From assembly GCA_003151825.1 (NCBI GenBank), contig PLYO01000021.1, positions 1-64,000 on the forward strand: 64,000 bases of DNA, written 5' to 3'. The DNA comes from Ignavibacteriota bacterium. Lineage in GTDB: Bacteria; Bacteroidota; Ignavibacteria; Palsa-1295. The translations under genes and the position numbers were made by a program. This document shows positions 1-8,810 of the stretch, piece after piece; within the stretch, counting starts at the first letter, position 1, and each line of letters begins with the position of its first letter. The notes under the pieces were generated by a model. That model was given only the letters and a program-made list of their open reading frames with translations. It had not been told where the DNA came from and made no database searches.

Positions 1-521
1 GCGGCGATTACATGGAAAGCTGGCAGCCCGCAGAAATCAGCGTGGAACATCTTGCCGAAGCGCAGCGCATGGCGGGCGCGGTCACAAAGTCGCTGACGGG
101 ATTTGGTATTTGGGGCGTGGAATTCTTTTTGTCGAACACGGATGGCGTTTATTTTTCGGAACTTTCACCACGCCCGCACGATACCGGCATGGTCACGATG
201 AGCGGATCGCAAAACCTGACGGAGTTCGAACTTCACGCTCGCGCCGTGCTTGGTTTGCCAATCCCCGCTATTACGATCGAGCGCGCCGGAGCAAGCGCGG
301 TGATTCTCGCGCCCGAAGAATCGCAAAATGAACCGAGTTATGAAGGCATTGCCGATGCTTTATCAATTCCTGGAGTTGAAATCCGAATTTTCGGCAAACC
401 CACTGCGCGCAAGTACCGCAGAATGGGCGTTGCGCTTGCCAGCGATAAATTGGGAACTCCGATAAATGTTTTACGCGAACGCGCGAAAGAAGCTGCGGCA
501 AAGGTTAGAATTGTAATTTAA
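1..521 (+). CDS. purT: PurT C-terminal part (formate-dependent GAR formyltransferase), cut by window edge
   Basis: PurT is an ATP-grasp enzyme that uses formate and ATP to formylate glycinamide ribonucleotide in purine synthesis. The frame is open from the first bases, so the start lies outside the window. The visible ~170 residues carry the family core: WGVEFF, then [16 protein letters not shown] with the metal-binding ATP-grasp Glu and the conserved [11 protein letters not shown] block, then ASAVIL and the [15 protein letters not shown] tail. PurK lacks this exact tail, so PurT is the better call. The stop TAA is at 519-521. A palindromic intergenic repeat follows within 25 bases. Confidence 0.93.
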   Translation, partial: GDYMESWQPAEISVEHLAEAQRMAGAVTKSLTGFGIWGVEFFLSNTDGVYFSELSPRPHDTGMVTMSGSQNLTEFELHARAVLGLPIPAITIERAGASAVILAPEESQNEPSYEGIADALSIPGVEIRIFGKPTARKYRRMGVALASDKLGTPINVLRERAKEAAAKVRIVI

Positions 522-542
522 TAACCCTGCTTTTGTAACCAT

Positions 543-688
543 GTCATTCTGAGCGAAGCAAAAACGCAGCTTCAGCGGAGTTTTTGCGCAGTCGAAGAAT
601 CTCATGCAGTATACCTGACTGCCAAGCCACATGAGATCCTTCGACTCCGCAATTCTCCCTTCGGTCGAATTGCTCCGCTCAGGATGAC
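543..688. repeat. Intergenic palindromic repeat (GTCATTCTGAGCG type)
   Basis: The outer arms GTCATTCTGAGCG (543-555) and CGCTCAGGATGAC (676-688) pair with one mismatch. Inner parts contain GAAGAATCTCATG and CATGAGATCCTTCGA, which also pair. The whole unit can fold into a long hairpin. This type of dispersed palindrome is common between genes in Bacteroidota/Chlorobi-like genomes. It supplies the stop codon and last residues of the minus-strand gene beside it. Confidence 0.8.
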
Positions 689-1305
689 AACTTCGAATCA
701 CTCTCATCGTCGGCAGTAGTTGCTTTCGGCTTAAACTTCTCGATCCATCCCTGAAATTGCCAGGGACGAAGAAAGAGCCAGATGCCGAGAACGAGTTGGA
801 TAAAGTCAGGAAGAATATGCCATCTAATTGAAATCCATAATCCGTAACTAAACATAGGATTTTCAATGGCGTCATTGATCTCCCTTACCACATTAGGAAT
901 CGCTGCAAAAGCAGTCCAAAGACCAACGAGACAGAGCAGGAGTATTTCGATGCTCTCCATTGAGATCGGAGCTTCATAGTAATCCATTATCTCAGGTGCT
1001 TCATCATCGGGATTTCGGGGTACAATCTCTGCGGTCATCTGTGGTTGCATTGGATCGGCTTCTTGTGTTTCCTCCGTGCTAACGTCAGAGAGCACAGGAA
1101 TCGCAAAAACTTTTTCCATTAACCACTCGCCTTTCATCCACAAGAGATAAATGAAATAGAGGTAGTTACAAATCGTAACGACCTCAGTGATCGTGACACG
1201 ACGTCCGCTCCCACTTGCCATCGTGTCGATATGTGGCACCAAATTAATTATCAGATACAGCGCGAACAGCCGGAATGCGAGAACGACGAATTGTCTTTTT
1301 GTCAT
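679..1305 (-). CDS. Hypothetical multi-pass membrane protein
   Basis: Not recognised. The ~208-residue product starting at MTKRQFVVLAF has a hydrophobic segment near its N-terminus (LFALYLIINLV), a second around NYLYFIYLLW, an acidic loop rich in D/E/P, and two more hydrophobic stretches (IEILLLCLVGLWTAF and LPDFIQLVLGIWLFL). It ends in an acidic tail. The frame extends upstream to 1401, but that stretch overlaps the ARG-box region, so the downstream ATG at 1305 is preferred; no clear Shine-Dalgarno is seen. The last codons and stop lie in the palindromic repeat. It is divergent from argC and probably unrelated to arginine synthesis. Confidence 0.55.
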   Translation of the reverse strand: MTKRQFVVLAFRLFALYLIINLVPHIDTMASGSGRRVTITEVVTICNYLYFIYLLWMKGEWLMEKVFAIPVLSDVSTEETQEADPMQPQMTAEIVPRNPDDEAPEIMDYYEAPISMESIEILLLCLVGLWTAFAAIPNVVREINDAIENPMFSYGLWISIRWHILPDFIQLVLGIWLFLRPWQFQGWIEKFKPKATTADDESDSKLSS

Positions 1306-1366
1306 AAGTTCTGAAAAGAACAAAAATACGGCAGAAATGGAAGCCAATATTAAATTTCCGTTGGGC

Positions 1367-1400
1367 TGCATAATTATGCAACTTTCTGCATAATTATGCA
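1367..1400. promoter_or_regulatory. Tandem ARG-box-like operator upstream of argC
   Basis: Two identical perfect 14-bp palindromes, TGCATAATTATGCA, lie at 1367-1380 and 1387-1400, with centres 20 bp apart. ArgR hexamers bind paired ~18-bp AT-rich palindromes separated by about 3 bp in known systems, and the operon downstream encodes an ArgR. The pair sits 18-50 bp upstream of the likely argC start. Arginine-responsive repression is therefore inferred. The divergent gene could share the control. Confidence 0.75.
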
Positions 1401-1417
1401 TGTTACCGTTTCTGACG

Positions 1418-2431
1418 ATGAAACAGATGCGAACGGCAGTCTTTGGGGCTTCGGGCTATGCAGGCGGCGAACTGATGCGTTTGCTTGCGCGGCACCCGAG
1501 CATGCAGCTTGAACGTGCGTTTGCGAAAAGCTTGGCGGGAGCGGCCGTCAGCAGCGTTCATGCGTGGAGTGATGAGGGCGCCGTTTTTGAAGAATTCTCC
1601 AGCGCCGACGAGATCGAAGCGGAAGTTTGCTTTCTCGCGCTTCCGCATGGCGAGTCAATGGAAATTGCTCCGGCGCTTCTCGATCGAGGCAAAATTGTAA
1701 TCGATCTCGGCGGCGATCATCGTTTGAAGGATCGCGCGCTCTTCGAGAAATTCTACAATAAGCCGCAAACTTCCGGCGCCATTTTAGATGAAGCTGTCTA
1801 TGGACTTCCCGAATGGAATGCCGATGCCATTCGCGCGGCCCGCTTCGTTGCAAATCCCGGATGCTACGCAACGAGCGTCATTCTTGCACTTGCGCCGCTA
1901 TTGGTCGAGGGGATGATCGAGCCGGATTCGATTATTATCAACGCCATGTCCGGCGTTTCCGGCGCGGGAAGGAAAGCGTCGATTGAATATTCCTTCGCGG
2001 AAGTGAACGAGAACGTGAAGGCCTATCGTATTGGCGATCATCAGCATATTCCCGAAATCGAGACCGTGCTTAGAGAGATTTCCGAGCAAGAGGTGAAGAT
2101 CACATTCACGCCCCATCTTATTCCTGTTACGCGGGGAATCTACTCGACGATTTGCGCGGAGCTTTCGGGCGCGTTTTCGGAAAGCGATGTGCAAGCGGCA
2201 TTTCAAAAGCATTATTCGAATAAGCCATTCGTCCGGCTGCCAACGAGTATTCCTGAGATTCGCCGCGTGACCAATACGAATTTCGCCGATATTTACGCGC
2301 GAGTTTTGCCTGAGCGCAATCAGGTGATAATTATTTCCACGCTCGACAATCTCGTCAAAGGCGCGGCGGGACAAGCCATTCAAAATATGAACCTCGTCTG
2401 CGGCTTTCCCGAAACGGAGGGATTATTATGA
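1418..2431 (+). CDS. argC: N-acetyl-gamma-glutamyl-phosphate reductase
   Basis: ArgC catalyses the NADPH-dependent reduction of N-acetylglutamyl phosphate, step three of arginine synthesis. The ~337-residue product has the N-terminal dinucleotide motif VFGASGYAGGELMRLL, the LPHGES loop, DLGGDHRL, and the catalytic cysteine in ANPGCY (about residue 149). The length is normal. An ATG at 1400 is in frame, but it lies on the second operator palindrome, so 1418 is chosen; 1427 is also possible. The stop overlaps the argJ start as ATGA. Confidence 0.95.
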   Translation: MKQMRTAVFGASGYAGGELMRLLARHPSMQLERAFAKSLAGAAVSSVHAWSDEGAVFEEFSSADEIEAEVCFLALPHGESMEIAPALLDRGKIVIDLGGDHRLKDRALFEKFYNKPQTSGAILDEAVYGLPEWNADAIRAARFVANPGCYATSVILALAPLLVEGMIEPDSIIINAMSGVSGAGRKASIEYSFAEVNENVKAYRIGDHQHIPEIETVLREISEQEVKITFTPHLIPVTRGIYSTICAELSGAFSESDVQAAFQKHYSNKPFVRLPTSIPEIRRVTNTNFADIYARVLPERNQVIIISTLDNLVKGAAGQAIQNMNLVCGFPETEGLL

Positions 2432-3762
2432 ACCCCCTCCTTTTCAAGGAGGGGGCAGGGGGTGGTCTTACCCTCACGCCACTCCAACCACCCCCCGCCC
2501 CCCGCCTTGGAAAGGCGGGGGAGTTTGGCTTCTGTGAAATCTCCGGTGGCATTACTGCGCCAAAAGGATTTACTGCGGCCGGAATATATTGCGGCATCCG
2601 CAAGGTAAAAAAAGATGTTGCGCTTATCGTGAGCGAGGTTCCGGCTAATGTCGCCGCAGTTTTTACTTTGAATAAAGTGGTTGCCGCGCCGCTCATCGTC
2701 GATAAAGAAATTCTTGGCCGAGGTGAAAACAAGTGCCGCGCGATTATTGTCAACAGCGGCAACGCGAATGCCGTCACTGGCGAGCAAGGCATGCGGGATG
2801 CGTGGCAGATGGTGCGCGAAACCGCCTTGACGCTTGGTATTGCAGACGAGGAAGTGCTCGTCTCTTCCACCGGCGTGATCGGGCAGTATATGCCGATGGA
2901 AAATGTTATTTCGGGCATCGAACAACTTCCCGCATTGCTTTCCGCGAATGGAAGCATGGACGCTGCCCAAGCGATCATGACGACGGATACCTACGCGAAG
3001 GAAATTGCGGTCGAAGTAACAATAGAACCCCTCTCCTTACCAAGGAGGGGGGCAGGGGAGAGGTTTAGGATCGGTGGCATTGCAAAAGGTTCCGGGATGA
3101 TTGCGCCGAATATGGCGACGATGCTCGCCTTCCTCACAACCGATGCGAGCATTCCTCAACCATTATTACAAAAAACATTTGCGCGCCTGATCGACCGATC
3201 CTTCAATCGCATCTCCGTCGATGGTGACATGAGCACGAACGACATGGCGGTGATTTTGGCGAATGGGATGTCGGGCGCGCCAGCATTAGTTGAAGGAACG
3301 AACGCATTCGATCTGTTCGAACAGGCGCTGGAATATGTGCTCGTGCGTCTTGCTAAAATGATCGCTCGCGATGGCGAAGGCGCGACCAAGCTCGTGGACA
3401 TCGCTGTGAAAGGCGCTCGAACCGAAGCCGAGGCGCTGCAAGCAGCGCGCGCCGTGGCCAATAGCAATCTTGTGAAGACAGCGATCCACGGCGGCGATGC
3501 TAATTGGGGCCGGATTCTCGCGGCCATCGGCTATTCGGGCATCGAATTCGATCCGGCGAACGTGGAATTATTTTTTAACGAACTTCCCGTGCTTGGTAGG
3601 AATTACGCCATTGTCATCGACGAGATAAAAGCCAAAGAAATTTTTTCGCAGGAGAATATTACCGTCACCATTAATCTTAATCAGGGCACCGAGAGCGCCT
3701 GTTTCTGGACGTGCGATCTCTCGAAGGAATACGTACACATTAACGCAAGCTATAGATCGTAA
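2428..3762 (+). CDS. argJ: Bifunctional glutamate N-acetyltransferase / ornithine acetyltransferase, with two repeat-derived insertions
   Basis: ArgJ transfers acetyl from N-acetylornithine to glutamate, recycling the acetyl group, and self-cleaves before a Thr nucleophile. The motif KGSGMIAPNMATML places the nucleophile at Thr231. Normal ArgJ homology starts near ITAPKGF at residue 42. The first ~35 residues are encoded by a G/C-rich palindromic repeat. A second repeat adds roughly a dozen residues (about 200-212, PLSLPRRGAGERF) just before the KGSGM strand. The gene overlaps argC by 4 bp. No acetylornithine aminotransferase (argD) is in the window. An internal start after the first repeat is possible but no good ATG is seen. 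Confidence 0.95.
   Translation: MNPLLFKEGAGGGLTLTPLQPPPAPRLGKAGEFGFCEISGGITAPKGFTAAGIYCGIRKVKKDVALIVSEVPANVAAVFTLNKVVAAPLIVDKEILGRGENKCRAIIVNSGNANAVTGEQGMRDAWQMVRETALTLGIADEEVLVSSTGVIGQYMPMENVISGIEQLPALLSANGSMDAAQAIMTTDTYAKEIAVEVTIEPLSLPRRGAGERFRIGGIAKGSGMIAPNMATMLAFLTTDASIPQPLLQKTFARLIDRSFNRISVDGDMSTNDMAVILANGMSGAPALVEGTNAFDLFEQALEYVLVRLAKMIARDGEGATKLVDIAVKGARTEAEALQAARAVANSNLVKTAIHGGDANWGRILAAIGYSGIEFDPANVELFFNELPVLGRNYAIVIDEIKAKEIFSQENITVTINLNQGTESACFWTCDLSKEYVHINASYRS
2430..2525. repeat. G/C-rich palindromic repeat inside the argJ 5' coding region
   Basis: Two hairpins face each other: CCCCCTCCTTTTCAAGGAGG followed by GGGGCAGGGGGTGG, and CCACCCCCCGCCCC followed by a CCGCCTTGGAAAGGCGG core. 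The two halves are roughly inverted copies, making a ~95-bp palindrome. It begins two bases after the argJ start codon and is read through in frame. Related half-units occur inside argJ again, in thiF and in kbl. Confidence 0.85.
3028..3063. repeat. In-frame G/C-rich palindrome within argJ
   Basis: The core is CCCTCTCCTTACCAAGGAGG followed by GGGGCAGGGGAGAGG. It encodes PLSLPRRGAGERF between the AVEVTIE strand and RIGGIAKGSGM, where other ArgJ proteins have only a short turn. It belongs to the same family as the repeats at 2430, 16429 and 30768, but is read in a different frame from the first argJ copy. Confidence 0.85.
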
Positions 3763-3764
3763 AT

Positions 3765-3838
3765 GTGTAGCCGTGACCTTTAGGTCACGGTCGCGGAGCG
3801 AAAACAAACACACCGTGGCCTAAAGGTCACGGCTACAC
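3765..3838. repeat. Intergenic inverted repeat between argJ and argBF
   Basis: The left arm GTGTAGCCGTGACC plus TTTAGGTCACGG pairs with the right arm CCGTGGCCTAAAGGTCACGG plus CTACAC. The unit fills almost the whole 83-bp gap within the arginine operon. It is a dispersed-repeat type rather than a terminator, since no U-tract follows and the operon continues. It could still shape mRNA stability. Confidence 0.75.
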
Positions 3839-3845
3839 GGAACAC

Positions 3846-5756
3846 ATGATACAGACCAAAGAAGAAATCCTTACCAGCGCGCTTCCGTACATTCAGCGGT
3901 ACGAAGGCACGACCTTTGTCATCAAATACGGCGGCGCGGCGATGATGGACGAATTGCTGAAAGAGTCGTTCGCAAAGGACGCTACGTTGCTGAAAAAAAT
4001 CGGCATTAACGTCGTCATCGTCCACGGCGGTGGGAATGAAGTGACGGAACTTTCGACAAAGCTCGGCATGGAAAGCCGCTTTGTCGGCGGGCAGCGTTAT
4101 ACCGATGAAGCGACGTTGAAAACGGTCGTGATGACGCTCGCCGGCAGCGTGAATAAGGAGATTGTCGCGCTCATCAATCGTGCGGGCGGCAGCGCAGTTG
4201 GGATTTGCGGCATCGACAACACCCTTATCACGGCGAAGAAATTTGCGCCGAAGGGATACGATCTCGGCTTGGTCGGGCAAGTGGAAAAGGTAAATGCCGA
4301 GTGGTTGAACACGCTGATTGCTTCGGGCGTCATGCCGGTCATCGCGCCGATTGGCGTAGCGGAGAACGGCGAAATCTATAATATCAATGCCGATCTTGCC
4401 GCCAGCGCCATCGCGCAGGCGCTCGGCGCGGAAAAACTTTTTTTCCTGACCGACACCGAAGGCGTGCTCGTGGATGGCGAACTGGTTCCCACGCTCACCA
4501 ACACCCGTTCGCAGCAGTTGATGAAAGAAAACATCATCAATGGTGGGATGATACCGAAAGTGAACGCGGCTTTCGATGCGCTTGCCAATGGGGTGAAGAA
4601 AGTTCACTTAATCAATGGCGCTGCAAAACATTCGCTGCTACTCGAAATTTTTACACACGAAGGCGTAGGCACGCAGATTATCCGGGAAGAAAAAGTCTTT
4701 GGAAATCCTGCCATTATCAGCACGACCCACTCGAAAGAAGAAAAGCGTAAGTACGATCTGCTCGATCTGACCGTGATGTCGAAACAGGATGTGGAAGACC
4801 TGATGCACCTGACCGACGTGCTGAAGCACTCCGACGCAAAGCCTCTGACGGGCAAGCACGTTACGCTCTTGTTTCAAAAGCCTTCGCTTCGAACGCGCGT
4901 CTCGTTCGAGGTCGGCGTGTCGCAGCTTGGTGGAACTTCTCTCTATCTGTCGAATGAAGGCATTGGCCTTGGCGAGCGCGAGTCCGTCGCCGATGTCGCG
5001 CGGGTACTCTCTTCCTATTCCGATTGCATTGTCGCGCGGCTCTTCGATCACAATATCCTGCTCGCACTGGCGGAACATTCGAGCGTGCCGGTTATCAACG
5101 CGCTGACCGACCGCTCGCACCCGTGCCAGATTCTTGCCGATCTTTATACGATTCGACAGCATGGCAAACTCACGCCGGGGCTGAAAATCGCGTTCGTGGG
5201 CGATGGCAACAATGTCGCTCATTCGTGGCTCGAAATGGCTGCGATTTATCCGATGCACCTTGCTATAGCCGCACCGGCTGGTTATCATCCCGATCCAGCT
5301 ATTCTTGCATACGCCACGGAGAGCGGCATCAGCACGATAGAAATTTTAGACGACCCGCGCATTGCCGCCGATAGCGCCGATGTGATCTACACCGATGTCT
5401 GGACCAGCATGGGGCAGGAATCGGAGCAGGCCGCGCGAACGCAAGTGTTTAAAGCCTATCAGGTAAATCGGAAGCTTTTGACACTCGCGCATCCGAATGC
5501 GCTCGTGATGCACTGTCTGCCAGCGCATCGTGGGGAAGAAATTACAAGCGACGCAATGGATTCCGCGCATTCCGTTGTTTTCGATCAGGCGGAGAATCGG
5601 TTGCATGTGCAAAAGGCGATTCTTACCACGCTGCTGGCCGATGGCGGCGCGGGCATCGGCAACGCAAACGCATTTGACGGGTTACACGCATCGACTACGA
5701 TGCGCCCCGTCCCACAACTATATGAGCAAGAACAAGAGACAATTTACCATTCGTGA
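3846..5756 (+). CDS. argB-argF: Fused N-acetylglutamate kinase - ornithine carbamoyltransferase
   Basis: A single open frame of 636 codons holds two complete enzymes. Residues 1-282 are ArgB: VIKYGGAAM, VHGGG (59-63), GLVGQVEKVN, NINADLAAS and GGMIPKVNAA. Residues ~302-597 are ArgF: the carbamoyl-phosphate loop SLRTR (347-351), HPCQ (425-428), VGDGNNVAHSW and the ornithine-side HCLPAHRG (556-563). The linker is about 20 residues of charged sequence (SKEEKRK). The protein would catalyse steps two and six of arginine synthesis. Both halves keep their motifs, so both are likely active. The 3' end overlaps argR by 35 bp. Such a fusion is not one of the commonly described arginine fusions. Confidence 0.95.
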   Translation: MIQTKEEILTSALPYIQRYEGTTFVIKYGGAAMMDELLKESFAKDATLLKKIGINVVIVHGGGNEVTELSTKLGMESRFVGGQRYTDEATLKTVVMTLAGSVNKEIVALINRAGGSAVGICGIDNTLITAKKFAPKGYDLGLVGQVEKVNAEWLNTLIASGVMPVIAPIGVAENGEIYNINADLAASAIAQALGAEKLFFLTDTEGVLVDGELVPTLTNTRSQQLMKENIINGGMIPKVNAAFDALANGVKKVHLINGAAKHSLLLEIFTHEGVGTQIIREEKVFGNPAIISTTHSKEEKRKYDLLDLTVMSKQDVEDLMHLTDVLKHSDAKPLTGKHVTLLFQKPSLRTRVSFEVGVSQLGGTSLYLSNEGIGLGERESVADVARVLSSYSDCIVARLFDHNILLALAEHSSVPVINALTDRSHPCQILADLYTIRQHGKLTPGLKIAFVGDGNNVAHSWLEMAAIYPMHLAIAAPAGYHPDPAILAYATESGISTIEILDDPRIAADSADVIYTDVWTSMGQESEQAARTQVFKAYQVNRKLLTLAHPNALVMHCLPAHRGEEITSDAMDSAHSVVFDQAENRLHVQKAILTTLLADGGAGIGNANAFDGLHASTTMRPVPQLYEQEQETIYHS

Positions 5757-6168
5757 AATCGTAACGAACAAGCAAGTAGGTTCCCATGAGGAGCTTCAAC
5801 GCCTGCTGAAAAAGGCGGGCTACGATGTGAATCAGGCCACGCTTTCGCGCGATCTCATCGAGATGGGTATTAGCCGCGCGGGAACGACCGAAGGCCCGCG
5901 CTACACCCTTGATGAAAAGAGCAAGGATCGCCGCGTCTATTCGCTTCTGAGTTATGAAGTGCGCGACATTCAACGGAACGATTCCATGATCGTCATCAAA
6001 ACGCTCGCGGGCCGCGCGCATGGCGTGGCGGAGGTCATCGATTCCTTGCAGTCGCCGTTCATTCTCGGCACGATCGCGGGCGATAATACTATTTTTGTCG
6101 CGCCACGCTCCGCGAAAGATTTGAACCGGCTCGCAAAAGAACTTCGAGGATTTATTACAGGAGAATAA
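5722..6168 (+). CDS. argR: Arginine repressor ArgR
   Basis: ArgR is a hexameric arginine-sensing transcription factor. The 148-residue product has an N-terminal winged helix ([25 protein letters not shown], about 21-45) and a C-terminal hexamerisation/arginine-binding domain with GTIAGDNT (116-123). The start ATG at 5722 (MSKNKRQF) matches the family's N-terminus; the frame is open further upstream but lies inside argBF. It is encoded within the operon it probably controls through the palindromes at 1367-1400. Confidence 0.95.
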   Translation: MSKNKRQFTIREIVTNKQVGSHEELQRLLKKAGYDVNQATLSRDLIEMGISRAGTTEGPRYTLDEKSKDRRVYSLLSYEVRDIQRNDSMIVIKTLAGRAHGVAEVIDSLQSPFILGTIAGDNTIFVAPRSAKDLNRLAKELRGFITGE

Positions 6169-6170
6169 CA

Positions 6171-7421
6171 ATGAACAATGTGAATGGACTTGGCGGCTTA
6201 GAAGGCGCTCGCATCGCGCTGGCGTTTTCCGGAGGATTGGATACTTCCGTTATTGCCTCGTGGCTGCAAGAGGAATTTGGTGCGGAGATCGTCACCGTTT
6301 CCGGCGATCTCGGTCAAGAAAAAGAATTGCGCGGGATTACCGAAAAAGCATACCAGCTTGGCGCGAAAGCCGCGTATTTCATCGATCTCAAAAAACAGTT
6401 CGCGGAGGATTTTTGCTTTCGCGCATTGAAAGCCGGCGCGCTATACGAAGGTGTGTATCCGTTAGCGACGGCCCTGGGCCGACCACTCTTGGCAAAAACA
6501 CTTGTCGAGATAGCGCGCAAGGAAGAATGCACCGTCGTCGCGCATGGCTGCACGGGCAAGGGGAACGATCAGGTTCGTTTCGATGCAGGCGTGTGGGCAT
6601 TAGCTCCCGATCTGCGCGTGATTGCGCCGGTCAGGCATTGGCCATTCAAATCGCGCGAGGATGAAATCGCTTATTGCGCCGAGCGCGGTATTCCGGTGTC
6701 GGCAACAAAGGCCAATCCGTATTCCATCGACGAAAATCTTTGGGGCACGAGCATCGAATGCGGCGTGCTGGAAGACCCAACCGTCGCACCGCCGGAAGAT
6801 GCGTATCAACGCACCGTTTCACCAACCGCAGCGCCGGATAAACCAGAATCCATCACCATTACCTTTGATAATGGAGTTCCCATCGCGCTGAATGAGGAGA
6901 AGATCGGCGCGGTTGACCTCATTCGTATGCTCAATCATCTGGCCGGCGAGCATGGCATTGGCCGATTGGATATGATCGAAAACAGGCTCGTCGGAATTAA
7001 ATCTCGTGAGATATACGAAGCGCCTGGGGCGACGCTTCTGCATTTCGCGCACACCGAACTCGAACGCATCACGCTCGATAAATGGACGGCTCACGCAAAG
7101 GCAAAACTTTCGCAGGATTACGCCGAGCTTGTCTATAACGGCCTGTGGTTCTCACCACTGCGCACGGCGCTCGATGCGTTTGTCGATGCAACACAAACAC
7201 GCGTCAATGGCACCGTCGTGGTGGAGATGTATAAGGGCAATCTTCGCATCCTTTCGCGCACTTCTCCGAACTCGCTCTACGATAAGGCGCTCGCGTCGTA
7301 CACTTCCGAGGACACCTTCGATCACGCGGCGGGCGAAGGTTTTTCGAAAATCTTTTCGCTTCCGCTCCGAACGCTTGCCCGCACCGTTGAGGTCGTGGAG
7401 CGCGAGCAGGAAATCGCGTAA
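6171..7421 (+). CDS. argG: Argininosuccinate synthase
   Basis: ArgG condenses citrulline and aspartate with ATP to argininosuccinate. The 416-residue protein has the N-type ATP pyrophosphatase loop SGGLDTS (20-26), [13 protein letters not shown], and the synthetase block SIDENLWG. A Shine-Dalgarno AGGAG lies 8 bases before the ATG, two bases after argR. The stop overlaps the argH start (TAATG), so the two are likely translationally coupled. Confidence 0.96.
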   Translation: MNNVNGLGGLEGARIALAFSGGLDTSVIASWLQEEFGAEIVTVSGDLGQEKELRGITEKAYQLGAKAAYFIDLKKQFAEDFCFRALKAGALYEGVYPLATALGRPLLAKTLVEIARKEECTVVAHGCTGKGNDQVRFDAGVWALAPDLRVIAPVRHWPFKSREDEIAYCAERGIPVSATKANPYSIDENLWGTSIECGVLEDPTVAPPEDAYQRTVSPTAAPDKPESITITFDNGVPIALNEEKIGAVDLIRMLNHLAGEHGIGRLDMIENRLVGIKSREIYEAPGATLLHFAHTELERITLDKWTAHAKAKLSQDYAELVYNGLWFSPLRTALDAFVDATQTRVNGTVVVEMYKGNLRILSRTSPNSLYDKALASYTSEDTFDHAAGEGFSKIFSLPLRTLARTVEVVEREQEIA

Positions 7422-8803
7422 TGCCAACTCCCACCACGCTTTGGGGTGGCCGATTTCAGGAGGCAATCTCAGAAATCGCGCACCTTTTCTCGTCCAGCAT
7501 CGCGCTGGATGGAAAACTATGGCGCGAAGATATTCGTGGCTCGATCGCGCACGCGCGAATGCTCGGTGAAGTGGGAATTATTACAAAAGAGGAGGCGAAC
7601 GCCATCATCGCCGGACTTGAAGATATTGCAAACGAGATCGAAGCGGGCACGTTTCGATTCGACGATTCGATGGAGGATGTGCATCTCGCCATTGAACAAC
7701 GTCTCACCGAAAAGATCGGCGCTGTTGGCGGCAAACTGCACACGGGCCGCAGCCGCAACGATCAGGTTGCAACTGATGAACGGCTCTACTTGAAACATGC
7801 GATCCCTGAACTCGCCGATAAGACCTCGGAAGTAATTCGCGTGTTGCTCGATAAAGCAGAAGAATATATTGACGCAATCATGCCCGGCTATACGCATCTT
7901 CAGCGCGCACAGCCGGTGCTTCTTTCCCATCATTTGCTCGCGTATGTGGAAATGCTCGCGCGAGACCGAGAGCGACTCGGCGATGTGCTGCACCGCGTGG
8001 ATTATTCTCCGCTTGGAGCTGCCGCGTTTGCTGGAACGTCCTATCCCATCGACCGTGCAATGACGGCGCGGGAACTCGGCTTTGCCAGCGTGCTCGAAAA
8101 CAGCATTGATGCCGTGAGCGACCGCGATTACCTGATCGAGCTTGCAAGCGCGTGTGCAATCATTATGATGCACCTCAGCCGCATGGCCGAAGAACTCGTC
8201 GTCTGGTCCACGCGGGAATTTGGGTTTGTCACCATGTCGGACGCGGTCACAACGGGATCGAGCATCATGCCGCAAAAGAAAAATCCCGACATGGCGGAGC
8301 TGATTCGCGGCAAAGTCGGGCGGGTTTATGGCGCGCTTATTAATCTGCTCACGCTGATGAAAGGCTTGCCGCTCGCCTACAACCGCGACATGCAAGAAGA
8401 TAAGCAGCCCATGTTCGATGCGATCGAAACAACGCGCGATAGTTTGGAAATGATGGCGCTCATACTGCGTGAGACGACCTTTAACATCGAACGCATGAGA
8501 TCGGCCGCAAGCGGAGCATTAATGGCTACCGAAATAGCAGATTATCTCGTTCGAGAAAAGAAGGTTCCGTTCCGGGAAGCGCATCACATTTCCGGCAGGA
8601 TCGTCACTTTTGCGGAACAACAAGGGAAAAATCTGGACAAACTCACGCTCAACGAATACCGAAATTTTTCGGAACGCTTCGATTCCGATATTTTCGAATA
8701 TCTCGATCCTCGACGAAGCCTTATCGAAAAAAAATCCGCCGGAAGCACTCATCCAACCATGGTTAAGGAAGCTATTACCGGATGGCGTAGGCGCATCCCA
8801 TAA
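7421..8803 (+). CDS. argH: Argininosuccinate lyase
   Basis: ArgH splits argininosuccinate to arginine and fumarate. The 460-residue protein of the fumarase/aspartase superfamily begins LWGGRFQ and has HTGRSRNDQVATD and the signature GSSIMPQKKNPD around residue 280 with the catalytic serine loop. The length is normal. It is the last gene of the arginine operon; the next gene is convergent eight bases away, with no room for a classical terminator. Confidence 0.96.
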   Translation: MPTPTTLWGGRFQEAISEIAHLFSSSIALDGKLWREDIRGSIAHARMLGEVGIITKEEANAIIAGLEDIANEIEAGTFRFDDSMEDVHLAIEQRLTEKIGAVGGKLHTGRSRNDQVATDERLYLKHAIPELADKTSEVIRVLLDKAEEYIDAIMPGYTHLQRAQPVLLSHHLLAYVEMLARDRERLGDVLHRVDYSPLGAAAFAGTSYPIDRAMTARELGFASVLENSIDAVSDRDYLIELASACAIIMMHLSRMAEELVVWSTREFGFVTMSDAVTTGSSIMPQKKNPDMAELIRGKVGRVYGALINLLTLMKGLPLAYNRDMQEDKQPMFDAIETTRDSLEMMALILRETTFNIERMRSAASGALMATEIADYLVREKKVPFREAHHISGRIVTFAEQQGKNLDKLTLNEYRNFSERFDSDIFEYLDPRRSLIEKKSAGSTHPTMVKEAITGWRRRIP

Positions 8804-8810
8804 TCGCTTG

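Noticed and set aside
3765-3838. Terminator inside the arginine operon
   Set aside because: The hairpin has no U-tract, and argBF continues on the same strand. It fits a dispersed repeat.
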